From contig JABSSW010000066.1 of NCBI GenBank assembly GCA_018902385.1, positions 1 to 64,000 of the forward strand: 64,000 nt of DNA, read 5' to 3'. Source of the stretch: Physcia stellaris (Eukaryota > Ascomycota > Lecanoromycetes > Caliciales > Physciaceae). Positions 12,122 to 23,725 of the stretch are shown here, one piece after another. The position numbers were made by a program, and so were the translations under genes. Under the pieces are notes generated by a model, which had not been told where the DNA came from, searched no databases, and was given only the letters and a program-made list of their open reading frames with translations. Every line of letters starts with the position of its first letter. Within the stretch, counting starts at the first letter, position 1.

Positions 12122-12975
12122 CCCCTCCTCGGGGGAGTCACTACTTTGGGGGAGTTAGCATGTTGTTTGTTTGTTGTTTGCCCGCCCGCCCTCCCTATTA
12201 ACCGTTGATCGGCCTGGGGGGACTAAAAGTTGTTGTTGTTTTAATGGATTCGATGTCCCGCCCCTCCCGCCCTATTTCGGCCTGGGGGAGCTTTGAAAAG
12301 TTGTTGTATGCTTTGTTTTATTGTTTCACTAATGAGTAGGGACTTACCTTTGCTGTGGCTTCGTCTGTATCTAACACGACTAATCTACGATATCGCCTCT
12401 TTCCCTACTACCCTTGAGGCTTAGTCGCCCGATAAACAAGAGGGGGATAGAGTGAGATCGTTAGAACGGAGGAGGAACAGACTAGATAGTACCGCTTCGG
12501 GGGAGCGTACTATACAGTCATTGCTAGGAGTCACGTCGATACCGCTTCGGGGGAGCGTATTGAGTCTACTACAACAGGAGCTTGATGCCAAATAGTACCG
12601 CTTCGGGGGAGCGTACTATGCAGTCATTACATCCTCGGCCTTGCAGAGCAGGAACTCGGTCAAGAAGGACAAGAACTCGATCAAGAAGGACAGGAGATAT
12701 CTGACCTTTTCGCATACTAATCGACCTGATTCTCTGCCAGGTCTTAGTTAGGTCAGAAAAGCTCGTTTCTGCAGTCTTCGCATCGGTGCATGACCTCACC
12801 ACGTTGGGGAGCTTGCTCGGAAGCTCCAGGCAATACGTCGCTGGGGGAGCTCTAGGATACGCATCGCTGGGGGAGCTACATCGCTGGGGGAGTTACATCG
12901 CTGGGGGAGCTTGCACGGAAGCTCCAGGCTCGATAGGATACAGGGCAGGTGGCACAAGCGGTTGCTGTGGGGGAG
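12109..12975 (+). repeat. Twelve dispersed GGGGGAG motifs; last one is the polypurine tract
   Basis: Exact GGGGGAG starts at 12109, 12131, 12148, 12284, 12499, 12549, 12605, 12843, 12869, 12886, 12903 and 12969. The last ends on 12975, the base before the 3' LTR, which is where the plus-strand primer (polypurine tract) of an LTR element must lie. Several copies are in longer local repeats: taccgcttcgggggagcg (three copies) and catcgctgggggag (a short tandem run). Confidence 0.85.
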
Positions 12976-13173
12976 TGTTGGAAATACAGCCTCCGCAGGT
13001 GTGCTGCAGTCAGGATCCAGTTGGTATAACCTGACGAAAGCAGGACTAGTGCGTCCTTGTTGGGACTAGTGCCTTGGCACCCGCACACTCCTTGTGCTCC
13101 CACCTGCATGTATGTTACCAGAATAACGAGATTCAAAGCAATAGAATGATAGTCACCCATGATTCTTTCAATA
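12976..13173 (+). repeat. 3' LTR of C2H2 element
   Basis: 198-bp LTR, same length and ends as the 5' copy. Relative to it, this copy has A instead of G twice, once after A and once after G. It is followed by the ATTTT target duplication at 13174-13178. Confidence 0.9.
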
Positions 13174-14483
13174 ATTTTTAACAATCGAATAATCAAAAAA
13201 TCATTTATTTTTAATCGTTTTTTCAAAAATTCAATTATTAATTATGAAAAATTATTTATATTATTTCAATAATGAAAACATCAAATTTATATACATTCAA
13301 TTGTTTTATTATTTGTTTATTTCAAATTATACACTTTTCGTTAAATTGTTAAAAAACAATTAATTTTGCAATATTGTTTTCATTACGACGTCGAAAATGT
13401 GCAATAATCGTCGAATTTATAAATTATCAATTTATTTTTTGAATTTTATTACGATTAACAATTGTCAATAATTGTATTTAAATTGTCGACACGAAATCAA
13501 TCGATAAAATTAAATGTAAAATTTCAAAAATTCGATATCGATATTATGTTAAATAAAAATGTTATTCGAATATAATTTCGACGATTGTTGATTAACGATA
13601 AATAATTAATTATTTAAAGTTAATTTTTTAAAAAATTTTCGTTCATTAAAATAATCATTTTGCATAATTATCTTGTTAACATAACGTTCGTGACAATCAT
13701 GTCGAATAAAATTGTTGATTTTTATACTATTTATATTTGATTTTCTTTTATAACATTTAACGAGTTAATCAATCAATCATTTAATTAATTTAAGAAAATA
13801 TTCTTTGAATTGATATGATTTATTTGATCATGATGATTCTTTTTGATTCAGATTCGTGTGCTCAATCAACAATCTCGAACAACATCAAAGAAAGAAACAT
13901 ATTCGAGAAACTCTCATAAGAGTTGAATGTACGTATTTTGATCTTGTTCAATCCTGAAGACGTGAAAATCCGTTCTAGTGCGGTTTCGTGTGTAACAAAA
14001 AACGACCAAGGAAGAATTAATAATAATAATAATACTCATGCTACAGAAGAATCTTGATATGGGTCCGAGGACATCATACAGGAGTCCAACGATACTCCAT
14101 AATACTCCTTATTAGTCCCGTGGAATCATGCATGGGAAACCTGAACGACAAATCATCTAAGCAGTAATTATATCAATTCGATGTAGTATGACAATTCACG
14201 ATAACAACGCATAGTAGTGTATCATACGACATCGTGTCTTACAGTACCCTAAGGTACTGTACCCACAATAAAGCTGGATGACGATGAAAGCAGGACAGCT
14301 CATCTCCTAATTATTCGATGCAAGGTTGGTACCGTGAAACAATATCTTATTCCTAGGTCGGACCTCCGCGTTTTTACAGCATTTCTGTAATCACTTGGTC
14401 CAGGAAGAGTGGAAGAACATCACATTTGGTCTATTTCCTAAGTTGTACAGGTTGTGTAAAGCTTGCATGTACCCTGCCTAGGA
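13174..14483. other. Gene-free: end of AT-rich block and transition to genic DNA
   Basis: Up to about 13.9 kb the DNA is the same hypermutated AT-rich type as before the C2H2 element, which interrupts it. From about 13.95 kb base composition becomes normal. A short TAA microsatellite lies at 14018-14033. No coding region is recognised. Confidence 0.8.
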
Positions 14484-16385
14484 TCAAGCTTCAGTGCTGG
14501 CCTCGTGCTTCTGCTCCAACACTTGGCTGCAGAGCTTACTCCTCCTCCTAAGGAAGCCCCCGTATCTCAGTAGAACAAAAGGAGCGATAGCCATGAAAAG
14601 TGTGACCGCTCCGAGCAGACTTGAAGCTCCGCTGACACCCAATGATGCATACAAGGGCCGTGCGAGCAAAGGTAAGAGCGCGCCGCAAATGCTTCGGGAA
14701 ATAGCCGCTGAAGCCAACGCTGAGGCTGCGAGAGTACCATAACCGTCGCAAAGAACGCTTGTTAATGACATGAATGTCAGCTCTATGCCCATTCCATATG
14801 GGACTCCAGCAAGCATTGGGATCAGCCAATGACATGCCGGTTTGGCAGACCAACCCTACAAGTTAGCAAATTGTCAGTGGAACTGTCATCATTGTTTGTT
14901 TAGTCTTACTCGCCCAGTAGAAGCAGTAGCAAATGCACTGCACAGAGATCTGCCACGCTACTCACCAGCCAGAAAAGAGATAGCGCACAGAGCGGTCCAC
15001 CAAGGCAGGCCAGCGGTATCCGTCGATATTCTTCTCTCACGGCCCACTTGCTGCCATTCAGCTTGGCTCGCTCCATGTAGCGATCCCAGGCCACTACTAT
15101 TCCCATGTCTAAGCAGGCACCTATCGGCACTTGGTCGTGTTAGGCCTTCTCCAGTTAGACTCGGATGTGTATCTCACTTGGGATAAATGCCAACGCTGAG
15201 ATGCCAGGGCTCATATGATAGACTCCTTCACGTAACATTAGTGTGGACAATCAAATACACACCTGGAGAACACGAGACTCTACCTTCGAATATTATCGGG
15301 TAAGCCTCAAAGAAAAGGTAGAAGATAGCATATTCCAATGCCATCAAAGAAGACGTGGCCAGAACGATAGGCTCAGCAAAAAGACGCATTGGTCTAATAA
15401 GCGCCACTTTGAGTATTTCCATTGCCCCTTGTTTCTCGGGTGCCGGTAATGTTGCAAATTCCGAGCCACTGCTTCGTTCGCGAGTCGCACGAATACGCCA
15501 CGCTTCTAGTACAGGACCATATGTTTCTGCATCTGTAAGTCTTACCGCAAATACTGTATGTAAGACTCACTTACCTGGGAGGAACCATAGAGGAATCCAG
15601 GAGACGGCCGCAATTATCAAGGCAATCCAGTATTCCCACCTCCAGTCTATTGGCGCCACGAAGCCCGAAATTATGGGGCCCATTGCAGGCCCGATATTCA
15701 AACACTTCAAGCTTGTTAGCTGGCCATAAGCTATTGATATTTGCCGCTACTTACAATCATAAGCGCCATGATTGCTCTTCCTCTATAAGCAGCATTTGAA
15801 TAGACATCCGCACAGATCCCTCCAGCGAGGGTATACGGTGCTGATACCCATAAACCGGCGAAAAATCGGAAAACCAGAAGAGCTGGCCACGATGTTGCAA
15901 GTGCACAACAAAGTGTAAAGATGGTATATCCAGCGAAGGTTATCCGAAGTATGATTCTTCTCCCATACATCTCACTGAGGGGGGAAAAAACAATAGGTCC
16001 AAAGATATAACCTATAAGAAAAACAGAGATGGGGAGTGCTAGCTGTTGTTCACTTGTGACTTGGAAATAGTCGGCCGTGAAGCTGATGGCACCCCCAGGA
16101 AGCGACGAGCTGATAGCAGAATTGACAACTACAAGTAGGCTTGTGCCAATTACCAGGAGCTTCTTCGTCTGCCTCGCCATTTAGTAAGAACTCTACGCAC
16201 ATTCTGAGAAAGCTCACCCATGGCCAGCTCTCGGCGTCACGGCAGGCTTCCGAGTTGAAGTCAATCAGTGTCCTCTCATCGGTATAGACTGATGCTGAAA
16301 TATATGGACACGTAGATATAGAGGGGGTCCCTTCAAAGTCGAAATTGGGTAGTTGGACACTAATGGCTTTGACTGGTTGAGACAT
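14484..16385 (-). CDS. MFS multidrug-type transporter (DHA1 family)
   Basis: Seven exons, complement of 14484-14855, 14966-15120, 15178-15225, 15284-15532, 15575-15704, 15755-16168 and 16218-16385, join in frame to 511 residues, the usual size for a 12-helix DHA1 drug:proton antiporter. After a cytosolic N-tail ending ESWPW come the first membrane helix and the motif-A-like loop GPIVFSPLSEMYGRR, then the RGRA motif after helix 4 (AAYRGRAIMAL). LNIGPAMGPIISGF is the motif-C-like helix 5 segment. The last exon covers the final helices and ends EASTEA. All introns are 42-110 bp with GT-AG ends; the first uses an acceptor within GGCGAGGCAG to keep frame. The substrate is unknown. It stands alone next to a transposon block, with no cluster partner. 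Confidence 0.88.
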
Positions 16386-19300
16386 CTTACTGTGGCCGCC
16401 TAACCGGTCGACAAAGCTTGAGTATTGGAAACCGGGCACGTTCCAAGAATATATATCTTTGCGTTAACAAGCCCATGGGCCCAACGCCCTCCGGTTTCTG
16501 CATGGGGAACATAATCTCCTGCACTTAAAGCTATTTCGCATCTAATAGCTCGAAGGGACGTGCCATTGCAAGATGGTCGTGCTTTATGCAGTGAAAGGTA
16601 CGTCGTACTGGACGTGTACTGGTTAGCCTGCTCGACATAGGCGGCGTTGCTGACTCGCCATGGGCCCCTTCACAGAGCGTAGATTGAACTTTGCATACCT
16701 CTACTGCACGTTGTAAGAGCCGCACCCGATCGAGATGCGGTCAATGCCTCTTAGCGCACGCTATGACATTTAATATAGACCTCCTCAACGGTCATCTCGA
16801 TAACGCATGCTTGTCCCTAGTTTTGACGCATGGCGCCTACTAGGATGTTATGATACGTTTGCTGCCCACGACCCCTTGACATCTGATCGTATCGAGCTCA
16901 AGCTTATTTTGCCTTCTGAAACAGACAAGCAGGGTTCAATAAATTAAAGAACAGACGTGAACATGTGACCGAGGAACGTGAGCCATAACGGCCTTGCAGA
17001 AGCCCTAGCCAGGGACTACGTGCCACGGTGCTTTGCCGCCAGTCACTCCTCTGGCAGTACCCAATCGATAACCGACATGGCTCGACATCGAAAGTTCAGG
17101 TCACCATGATGCTTTGGAAATGTCGCCACCTACAGGAATGGGAGTATAGGAATCCATCAGCTCTACACCACAATCAACTTCGGTAAGCCTGTAGACACGC
17201 GAGCAATGAGCCAGGGTGAATGAGGAGACACTGAGAAGAGAGCATAGGAGGAAAGCAGTTCTATGAACAGGTGTCACTCAAGGGTGCAGGGATCGGCTAT
17301 TGCAACGACGCTTGGGATCCTGCAAGATCGATTGCGACCGACACTAATGCATATGTATATCATTCCGCAAGCACACGGACGGAGAAAAGGGAACAGTAGT
17401 AACGGGCACGGCCGTTCATTGTTCTCCAACGTCATTCGTTCCTGATCTACCGTTCCTTGCATGTGCTGCGCCAACGGAACGGGCCGCTAAAATGGTAACA
17501 TTGTCTCACTTCAGAAGTTCAGACTCCCTGGACCCTGACTCCCTACCTTAATAGACAAGCCTGAAGCTCCCAAGGCCATGGCGGAAGTAGTGGCTCCACC
17601 CCGCACCCCTATCGCACAAGTCGAACCAGAACATAGCCAGAGTCCCGCCGGACTGAATTCAAGCAAAGGTTTCTTCTGGAGCTGATGACCAACAAGCCTC
17701 TTTGAGTCTTTCCCCCAAAGCTAAGCTTACGCTCTGGCGAGCTTTGCTCGGTGACTGCTCGCGAACCCTCCCAGAAAGACGGTCTCCACGACTGCCCAAA
17801 AATCGATTCTCTACTCTGTCTTCCTTAACACATAGCGTTTCGCCGCTTGGAAGGGCGAAAGGGTGACCCTGCATCGCATGACTTTGCCCTTAGCCGCTTT
17901 TGCAATCTGTGCAAGAAGCGATAGCAGCCCGCTTCGATTGAGAAAAATCTCATGAATGGACCGGGCCATTCCCAGCTTCAAGCCTCCAAGGGCCGGTATT
18001 GCGGAAAACAGCCGCCGCAGCATAGGACTTGTCAGGGAAACACAGCTCTGGCTATTTATGTCATCTTGAACGGATCGGTTTCGGTAAGGATAAGTTCATA
18101 AGACTGTAAATGCCATTGGTAGTATTCTATTTCCTACTTTACTTCCATCATTATCCAAGAATTTACGTCTGTTGTTCCGGGCCTCGAAATTGGTACTGCC
18201 GAAGGAAAGTGTACTGGATAGTCGATATGAAGTTTTCTGGGAAAGCTGTTTCATCATTCTGGGATTCGATAAATCTTGTTCACTGTATGACTGGAAGATA
18301 CGTGTCCATCTGATACCAGACCAATCAGACAAAATTTTCGCACAACCGACAATTCGAGGTGCTCCATACAGCAAGTCAAGCCTGATGTAAGCTTCCTCAA
18401 ACGATGGGGGGTGACCATGGGTGAACAATGAAGAGCAGTCTCTCTCATAATTCTTGAAATCCTTGAGTACGTACAGCTTTTCTAGCAGCTACAAGATCTA
18501 GCACGAATGACTTTCCCCACCTAAGTACGTATTACCGAAACCTATAGAGCTAGGTATCTCATTGGCTGATAGTCGGTAACGAAAACATGTATACGGCGGC
18601 AATACAAAAAGCAGGCCACTGCGTTTGGACCGCATAGGCAAGCGGCTCGAGCGACCATGTAGACATGGGATCAGCCTTTTGGGTTAGTGTCTGTTTCGGG
18701 TCTGAAGGTCTACTGAAGAGCTTTTATTGAACGTGTAAGCCTGAGATCAGGGTCGTAGATTCCTGCCACTCAACCTAAACGTGAGTGGGCCTAAGAGAAA
18801 ACCTCTAATGGCCTTTGAAATATTGCTTTGTCAATGGGCTTTGCTTGCCCAGCGCAAGCCACGACTGGCGAGTCGAGAAGTGTCAGGCGTTGAGAATAAG
18901 GATCGAACATGCTTTGCGTTGATAGAAAAGTTGAAGGAATGGAAGCTTATTGGAGAGGAGAAAAGCATGACTTGGTAAGGTGGTTAGTTCATAAGTCCTC
19001 CCTCCAACCGCACCTTCCTACTACCATCCTCTTCGTTCACCATGGTAAGACCTAATACTCTCACCATGAAGCCTCTATCGTTGCCTTTCACAAATCATCC
19101 TTCATAAACACCATTACTCACGAACAACATCAACACTGATTTACATTGCATGAACATCATCCCACTAATTCACACGCATCACTTCAACCGTCCACGCCAT
19201 CGTTCACTCCACACCCGCATACGCAACATGATTGAAAAGTTTGACAACAATTCACTCAAATCGTTCACACTATTCTTGCACGACTTGCACGAAGACAACA

Positions 19301-20732
19301 CGCACTTAGAGAATGTCGTGTGATGGTCGTTTCAATGCGAGTGGCGCCTGACAGATTGCAATCTTATACGACTATTATGTTTCTGTTGCTCACGCGAAGT
19401 CCTGCTATCGGTTACCTCGACGAGAGAATGGTGACCGCACTATTTGCTACTTTGCCACTATTTGTCCACTGGGTCATAGCCTCGTTACGCCACAATTACA
19501 AGCCATGGGGCCCCTTCCATTGAAACGCAAAGATCTATACTGTGGGCTTTGCTCGAGTTAATGTGCATCACAGATGCCTTTCTGCTGTACTATGCCCCGT
19601 GGAAAAGCCCATATAGCGGTAAATTTTTGTATCCTTACTGTGAGATAAACTCTAACAAACAAAGAACAAGTTAAGAGAAGCCCCAGCATCGCCAAAGTCA
19701 TGTTTTGCAGGGCTTCCTCCGCTCGCTTGATTGCCTACGCATTCGAGCAACTCCGGGCCCCGACCCGAGGAAAAGCAGCGGGGTGTGTCTATCCTCTATT
19801 GATTTTACTACACCACTTCTGCCGTGTAAGGCTATGCTGTAGGCTCGACTACCTGACCATGTTATCTTGGCTCAGGGGCTCTACATCCAATCCTGGAGGA
19901 TCGGTATCTGGGGAAGCCGGAACCAGTGCGAACGCATCGCGAGAAGGGACATTGTTGATAGTATGTGCTAACCATTGTATGGCTTTGTTGGTGCTTTGGT
20001 AATTGGCACGAAGTAGAGTGGTCATGCCGACAGGTTCTGATCTCGCAACGGAAGGACCACTCCGGTTGGAAGTCTTAGTAACACAAGTCTAATAGATATA
20101 ATACACGAAGCTCTCTTACTATCCATCTTAGGCCGCCACGCTGAAGTTGGTGTTTGTGCCATTTGTACGCCAAAAGGGAGACCCCTACTCTTCGCGAGCA
20201 GCTGATACGGGATTTTGGATTGCCTGGTGCAAAACTGGAGCTAACGCTGCAATTAGATCGACATCTTGCAACCGCGTACAAAATTGACGTAAGTTTCCCA
20301 CTTCGCCGACTCAGCCGTGCATTCATCCTGCATGGCCATACTTCCCATAGTCAATTGCCAAGTGGCTACTGGAGTTACATAGATTATCAATGCACGAAGT
20401 CTATGGGCGACCTAGATTAGTCCCCTATCAGAGAGTGACGCTACATGCAGGACATCAAAGTTGAAGGTTCACACCCTTGCTTTGTCTTAGACAATTACGA
20501 GGTCGTGCGTCAGTACCTTACTGTACCTATAGGGTGATGGGTTCCTCCCAATTGAACCGACCACAGTCACAGCTACAACTCGAACATTAAACCTCACAGT
20601 ATATTCTATCAACTCAATTAGCCTCCAGGGAGGACCTTGCTTTCTTGTTATTTAAACGGTTGAGCAAGACAAGTGGTGGACTTGCTGGCCACGATAATTC
20701 ACCTGCGGTGATATTCCAAAGGCCTGTCGCAC
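16386..20732. other. Long gene-poor interval
   Basis: About 4.3 kb of GC-balanced DNA without a gene I can support. ORFs here are short and show no recognisable family. The only identifiable item is a fragment duplicated from the 3' end of the Nup170 gene (18869-18929). The stretch 19000-19300 is C/T/A-rich on the plus strand. The region could hold small non-coding RNAs or a fast-evolving small gene, but nothing in the sequence identifies one. Confidence 0.6.
18869..18929 (+). pseudogene. Duplicated fragment of the Nup170 3' end
   Basis: About 61 bp match 62501-62561, the last coding codons and stop of the Nup170 gene. They share the blocks agtgtcaggcgttgag and ctttgcgttgatagaaa, with six mismatches plus a 1-bp length difference. 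Upstream similarity fades within about 30 bp. It has no reading frame of its own and lies 43 kb from the gene, in the same orientation. Confidence 0.7.
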
Positions 20733-21459
20733 TCATGGTGATGTATATGCTCGAGTCTGCTTTGCTTCAGTCTGGTCGCGTTGCTCAAAAGCAAGCAACA
20801 TCATATCTCGCTGCTGTGGAGTCACGATGTTGTCCGTCCCCCATCCATCGACCTCTTCCTTCGTAGCCCACTTGAATGCTTGATGCTCTGTTGGATCTAG
20901 AGTGATCTTAGTGTTTTCTAGAAATTTGTCAGCCGATTGCGGTGGTGCGATGGCGTCATCAGTACAGAAAGCTCTAGGTAGCCTGGGTAAGCTATGGTGA
21001 ACGTACTGCTGGCTCCGCCCTGAATTTCGATTTCAAAACTAAGTTTGATCCAACGCTTTTCGGGTCCTGTGTTGAATTCAATCCCTTGTCCAACAGTACG
21101 AACAAATTTTGTCAATTTCAGTCCCGTCTCTTCGAATACTTCTCTGGCCAGGCCGTGTAGTATTGTAGGATCGCTGGTGTCTACGGAACCTCCAGGAACC
21201 TCCCAGCCTGGGATAAACTTAGTGATTGGAATCCCCTTCAAATGAGGTACTTGCGATTTGGGAAACCTCGCTCTGATGCAGCACGTTGGACGAGAAGCAA
21301 GCGCTTAGGCGCCCGGGTGGTGAATATACAGGCAGCAACGGCTAGATTGGTATATCTTTGGCTGCTACCGAGGTACGGGGAGAGTGGGATTCTGAACGGA
21401 AGAATGCAGGAGGGGATGGAGATCTGGATAAGATCATGATCGGGATCTGAAGTGGACAT
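20733..21459 (-). CDS. Nudix hydrolase
   Basis: Three exons, complement of 20733-20917, 21007-21207 and 21255-21459, give 196 residues. The Nudix box runs from GGSVDT through LAREVFEETGL, with the conserved Gly, REVxEExG core and metal-binding glutamates intact. It is preceded by LLLVQRA and FPNRWEVPGG, typical for fungal NTP/ADP-ribose-type Nudix enzymes. The last exon carries ITLDPTEHQAFKWATKEEV, normal for this group. The first intron (21208-21254) begins GCAAGT, not GT, and ends CAG; using it restores FPNRWEVPGG exactly, so it is read as a GC-AG intron. The start at 21459 was chosen because it leaves a normal short N-tail. The exact nucleotide substrate cannot be told. Confidence 0.88.
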
Positions 21460-21962
21460 TGTTCCCAACGGTCTGGCAAGCTGGAGCTGAAAGCCTGTAT
21501 ACGTCACTAGACCTAGGAGCAATCGTGCTGCGAAGTTGGTGATCTAGCGGTAGAAGAACTTCGAATTGATCTAATGAAGCCGCTTACGCGCAAAAAGCGT
21601 TCAGTCAGCAGAGCTGGGGAGGTACCTGGATATTATCGTTGGCAATGAATTGCTCTTTAGATGGAGTGAAAATAGAGGGAAGAAGGGGTTAGGATGTTCC
21701 AGGCATCACATCGTTTTTGCTTTCAATGTAAGAATGGATTGCATGCCTGCATCAGGCTCCAGCATAATCATTGGATCTCAACTGAGACACATTCTGCATA
21801 ATGCCAGCCGTAATTACTTATAGGGGACAACGCTCGTTCAACTATACTGCAAGTGTTTCGGAACGAAACACCAAAATATGTCGCAATAGCGAGCAGTGAC
21901 TGTAGAGGTGTCTCCCTCCAGCAATGAGTCTGATTATTGTGACCAGACTCCCAACCAAAACT

Positions 21963-23111
21963 TCACGATTGATCTTCTTCGTACCTGTTTCTGCCATGGT
22001 AAACGCAGATACCCTTTCCTCCAGACTTGTGTTTGGGATGCCTGGGGCATAAAGGACTGCTCGGAAGATGTTCCGGCACGTTTAGCTCGAAGTGCATAGC
22101 ATTGTCTCGGGCCTCGTCGGCTTTGAGCTTGACAGCGTACCAATCAATGTCCGAGCTTCTTTTTCCTCCGAACTTCGAACGATCAATCGTGCCGGAGCTT
22201 AGCGTCCTGTCCTCACTGTCCCGTACATCGTAGCTGAAAAAGAACCCACGTACTTTGCCATCCTGCTCAAGCAGTGGCGGTGTTCCTATCCTACGCGCCT
22301 CAGATGGAAGGTACGTAGGGGCTCCAGGTGCCGATATTTCGACTCGGAAATACTGCTTTCGGTCGGAGCCAATGTACATTGATTGCGGGTCTGGAGTCGT
22401 GGGCGTTCCAAGAGGCGCATTGCCCATGAGTATGTCTCTGAGGGAACTGGAATTAGAGTCCACCCCGCGTAAAGGCGAAAGGTGCGAGCAGGGCGCCGAG
22501 TTACCGGTCATCGATTGTTTACTACTATGAGAGCTCGCGCGCGTGAGCCTTTTCTCAGGTAGGTGTTTAAGAATAGTCGAAGCACGATCCAACACATGAC
22601 CAGTGAAGCTCCTGGGTGGCGATAATTTGAGACGTGCTCGCTTTGCGGTAGCTTGTTTGCTGTTGGCACCTAGACGAAGCAATGTCCGCCGATACGTACC
22701 CACCTTCTGGCCAGGAGTGGACGGTGCAGAAGAAGTGGTGGCCTTCAAACCTGCGGCTCGCAGTTGACTTCTTTCATCTTCCATCACGGGCTTTGGTGTT
22801 AGATCATGCAAGACGACCATTGGCTCTGGTAGCTCGGAGGTTGATTCTATGATCTTGGCGACAGAGTTCTCCTCCTCAGAAGCTGTTCGTGACCTCTCGG
22901 ACCGATCTTTGAGGCCAATTCGATCGAAAAAGTGTCCTGATGTTAATCTAACATGTTCCGGTCTCCTTGCCTTGTTGTTGGACTTCGGGATCGTTGGCGT
23001 AGCCTTGGGAGATATTTCGACTTCGGACGAGTGGGTTCGTGGTGCTCTTGGTCGTAGAGACCATGAGCGAAAGAATGGCAACTCGGGATCAGGGCTTGTC
23101 TGGACACTCAT
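21963..23111 (-). CDS. Conserved fungal protein, function unknown
   Basis: A single-exon ORF of 382 residues when started at the Met of MSVQTSPDPELPFF. An in-frame Met 60 residues upstream is possible, but its extension is hydrophobic and looks like non-coding DNA. The protein is Ser/Pro/Arg-rich and low-complexity for about 250 residues. It is followed by a more ordered C-terminal part that includes YFRVEISAPGAPTYLPSEAR, GFFFSYDVRD and, at the very end, CPRHPKHKSGGKGICVYHGR, whose Cys/His spacing could bind a metal. I have the impression that this C-terminal block is conserved in related fungi, but I cannot name the family. It is divergent from SMC2 with about 610 bp between the starts. Confidence 0.7.
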   Translation of the reverse strand: MSVQTSPDPELPFFRSWSLRPRAPRTHSSEVEISPKATPTIPKSNNKARRPEHVRLTSGHFFDRIGLKDRSERSRTASEEENSVAKIIESTSELPEPMVVLHDLTPKPVMEDERSQLRAAGLKATTSSAPSTPGQKVGTYRRTLLRLGANSKQATAKRARLKLSPPRSFTGHVLDRASTILKHLPEKRLTRASSHSSKQSMTGNSAPCSHLSPLRGVDSNSSSLRDILMGNAPLGTPTTPDPQSMYIGSDRKQYFRVEISAPGAPTYLPSEARRIGTPPLLEQDGKVRGFFFSYDVRDSEDRTLSSGTIDRSKFGGKRSSDIDWYAVKLKADEARDNAMHFELNVPEHLPSSPLCPRHPKHKSGGKGICVYHGRNRYEEDQS

Positions 23112-23725
23112 ACTGCAATGGGTAACAGAAAATAGTAGATTTAGGGAGAAGGGTTTAATTTTGACATATTTAACGTGTGACATTAGAGAAAAAACGAAGC
23201 CTAGATTAGGTGTCTTCAACATCCATAGGAGTTCTAGAACGATGAAGTGGGACGAAGAAAGAGCGAACATTGGATCAGGCCCAACGCTCATACCTCATCA
23301 AGAGGCTTTACGCCAGCAATAGCCCCCGATGGGCGCATTACTACCCCAGTAACCATAATCAACGAAGTCCTACAAGATCATCTAGTCAGCAAGCTCTATC
23401 CCTATTTGAAAGCTTGAGGTCACGGTATGTCATGGAGGTTGATGAGGGTATCAAAGCTGGTCGTCATGGGAAAAGAAGTATGGATTACTCAGTCGTAACA
23501 TTTAGACTCGAATCCCTAAGTCAGGTATGAACTGTTGTAATCGCTCTTCATGAGTATTGCGAGTAGTAGTACTCTTGCGATGAACACACAGCGGGCGATA
23601 ATCCGAAGGTAAAGAGATCATGCCAAGCCACCATTCTAGTTCTAGTAAGGAGTAAGGGCTTTTCCTCGGCGTAAACAAACATTCGATCCTACAAGCCCGT
23701 GTCGCACCCATAGCGACAATCAACA
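23112..23725. promoter_or_regulatory. Divergent intergenic region of the hypothetical gene and SMC2
   Basis: About 610 bp separate the two divergently oriented start codons. It must hold both promoters and 5' leaders. No specific factor site stands out to me. Confidence 0.45.

Larger units (their letters stand above)
10281..13173 (+). mobile_element. Non-autonomous LTR element with C2H2 zinc-finger ORF
   Basis: A complete 2,893-bp LTR element inserted into the AT-rich block. It has two 198-bp LTRs (10281-10478 and 12976-13173) beginning TGTTGGAAAT and ending TTTCAATA, a 5-bp target duplication, a primer-binding site starting directly after the 5' LTR, and a purine tract GGGGGAG ending directly before the 3' LTR. 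The only long ORF encodes a C2H2 zinc-finger protein; no protease, reverse transcriptase or integrase is present, so it must be moved in trans if it moves. Internal DNA is GC-balanced, unlike its surroundings, so it inserted after the surrounding block had been mutated. The LTRs differ at 12 of 198 positions (9 transitions, 3 transversions). Confidence 0.9.

Noticed and set aside
11475-12158. 227-residue ORF in a second frame within the C2H2 gene
   Set aside because: Shadow frame of the GC-rich Ser/Pro-rich coding region; no motif.
17811-18023. Minus-strand ORF (MLRRLFSAIPALGG...) as a membrane or organelle-derived gene
   Set aside because: Too short, no family recognised, no continuing exons with convincing splice sites; likely chance.
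19700-20420. Plus-strand ORFs at 19700-20002 and 20154-20420 as a small two-exon gene
   Set aside because: No recognisable motif and no convincing junction joining them.
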